Source: Streptomyces flaveolus (GTDB taxonomy: Bacteria > Actinomycetota > Actinomycetes > Streptomycetales > Streptomycetaceae). Taken from it: a stretch of 64,000 nt of DNA. This document shows positions 63,233 to 64,000 of this stretch, piece after piece. How positions within the stretch are numbered: position 1 is the first letter of the stretch; the number at the start of each line of letters is the position of its first letter. The DNA is taken from the NCBI RefSeq assembly GCF_000716535.1, contig NZ_JNWV01000020.1, positions 62,001 to 126,000 on the forward strand, read 5' to 3'. The position numbers and the translations under genes are program-made. The notes under the pieces are model-generated. The model worked only from the letters and a program-made list of their open reading frames with translations. It ran no database searches and had not been told where the DNA came from.

Positions 63233-64000
63233 TCAGCCGTTGCGACGCACGAGGGCGGCCCTGCGGGCCTCGGCGAGCTTGCGGACCTCGCCCGCCTTTC
63301 GGGACTTGCCGCCGGCGCCGCGGGAGGTGCCCTTGCTCGTGCCGAGGCCGCGGAAGGGAGCGTTGTTGTTCTTGGGGCGGGGGACGGTGGGCTCGCCGTC
63401 GAGCGGGATCCCGGAGGGAGTCTTGGCGCCGGTGATCCGGCTCAGCTCCGCCTCGCCCGAGCGCACCTTGGTGACGGTCGGCTCGATGCCGGCCTCGGCC
63501 ATCATGCGGCTCGTCTCACGGCGCTGGCCCGCCACCACGAGCGTGACCACGCTGCCGGACTCACCGGCGCGGGCGGTGCGGCCCGCCCGGTGCACATAGT
63601 CCTTGGCATCGGTGGGCGGGGCGACGTTGACCACGAGATCGAGGTCGTCGACGTGCAGGCCACGGGCCGCGACATTGGTCGCCACCAGAACGGTGATCTG
63701 GCTGTTCTTGAACTGCGCCAGGGTCCGTGTGCGCTGTGGCTGGGACTTGCCGCTGTGCAGGGCCCCGGCGTGCACCCCGCTGGCCCGCAGATGCCGGGTG
63801 AGCTGGTCGACGGCGTGCTTGGTGTCGAGGAACAGCAGTACGCGGCCGTCGCGGGCGGCGATCTCCGTGATGACGGCGTAGCGGTCAGGGCCGTGGACGA
63901 CCAGAACGTGGTGCTCCATCGTCGTGACCGTGCCCGCGGCCGGGTCGACCGAGTGGACGATGGGGTCGTGGAGGTAGCGGCGGACCAGTTGATCGACGTC
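63233..64000 (-). CDS. DEAD-box RNA helicase, C-terminal part (5' end outside window)
   Basis: The frame is open to the right edge, so the N-terminal RecA domain lies outside. The visible 255 residues hold the helicase C domain: LLFLDTKHAVDQLTRHL (motif IV region), VLVATNVAARGLHVDDLDLV (motif V) and YVHRAGRTARAG (motif VI). A basic Gly/Lys/Arg-rich tail follows (GTSKGTSRGAGGKSRKAG), typical of RhlE/CsdA-like proteins that unwind structured RNA in the cold. The neighbourhood with cspA supports a cold-adaptation role. Confidence 0.93.
   Translation of the reverse strand, partial: DVDQLVRRYLHDPIVHSVDPAAGTVTTMEHHVLVVHGPDRYAVITEIAARDGRVLLFLDTKHAVDQLTRHLRASGVHAGALHSGKSQPQRTRTLAQFKNSQITVLVATNVAARGLHVDDLDLVVNVAPPTDAKDYVHRAGRTARAGESGSVVTLVVAGQRRETSRMMAEAGIEPTVTKVRSGEAELSRITGAKTPSGIPLDGEPTVPRPKNNNAPFRGLGTSKGTSRGAGGKSRKAGEVRKLAEARRAALVRRNG

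Overview
The window is high-GC actinobacterial DNA, almost certainly from a Streptomyces. The evidence is strong G/C third-position bias, frequent GTG and TTG starts, two SsgA-like sporulation proteins, SpoIIE-type phosphatases with PAS/GAF and HATPase domains, a streptogrisin-like protease, a DUF5302 protein, and a cold-shock gene beside a DEAD-box helicase. The many insertion sequences, gene stumps and frameshifted relics indicate an accessory, rearranged region that meets ordinary core genes at the right edge.

Layout. 1-6 kb: a desaturase tail, then a hydrolase / quinone-oxidoreductase / SDR set with a divergent TetR and a broken IS630 transposase; a 36-bp inverted repeat (32/36) brackets this block at 910 and 5909. 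6-11.3 kb: a SpoIIE-type phosphatase, an internally deleted IS110 copy, and relics of an acyl-CoA dehydrogenase, an acyl-CoA ligase and a possible Tn554-like element. 11.3-16 kb: a long perfect palindrome, a secreted ricin-like protein, an MpaB/Lcp-type haem oxygenase and a two-gene ABC exporter. 16-20.7 kb: a small probable terpenoid locus with a YUCCA-like flavin monooxygenase, a SAM methyltransferase and one polypeptide joining a class I terpene synthase to a cytochrome P450. 21-25.6 kb: an EF-hand protein, a cysteine-dioxygenase-like cupin, and an IS5-type element that carries a convergent passenger gene and has cut into a beta-propeller gene. 25.9-28.7 kb: gene debris and a second IS110 copy with a different internal deletion.

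28.8-45 kb: two tandem multidomain SpoIIE phosphatases, a small secreted protein behind strong palindromes, two SsgA-like genes around a NIPSNAP gene, a run of secreted proteins (two small Cys-containing proteins, a Tat-exported M15 peptidase, a streptogrisin-like protease), decayed phosphatase pieces, then an amidohydrolase and a 14-TM exporter. 44.7-51.8 kb: a TetR gene divergent from a self-sufficient CYP102 (P450-reductase) gene, followed by a zinc alcohol dehydrogenase, another TetR and an Asp-nucleophile alpha/beta hydrolase. 52.2-59.1 kb: a TetR divergent from a tightly coupled catabolic operon (extradiol dioxygenase, fumarylacetoacetase-type hydrolase, MhpA-like hydroxylase, acetoacetyl-CoA synthetase, DoxX-like protein). 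59-64 kb: a membrane-anchored hypothetical protein, an enoyl-reductase-like MDR protein, a propeller relic, cspA, DUF5302 and the C-terminal part of a DEAD-box helicase.

The most notable items are the terpene synthase-P450 fusion, the pair of IS110 copies whose in-frame deletions remove different catalytic parts, the passenger gene inside the IS5-type element, the inverted-repeat-bounded block at the left, and one palindromic operator type shared by loci 11 kb apart. All family assignments were made by reading the translations; no database search was run.
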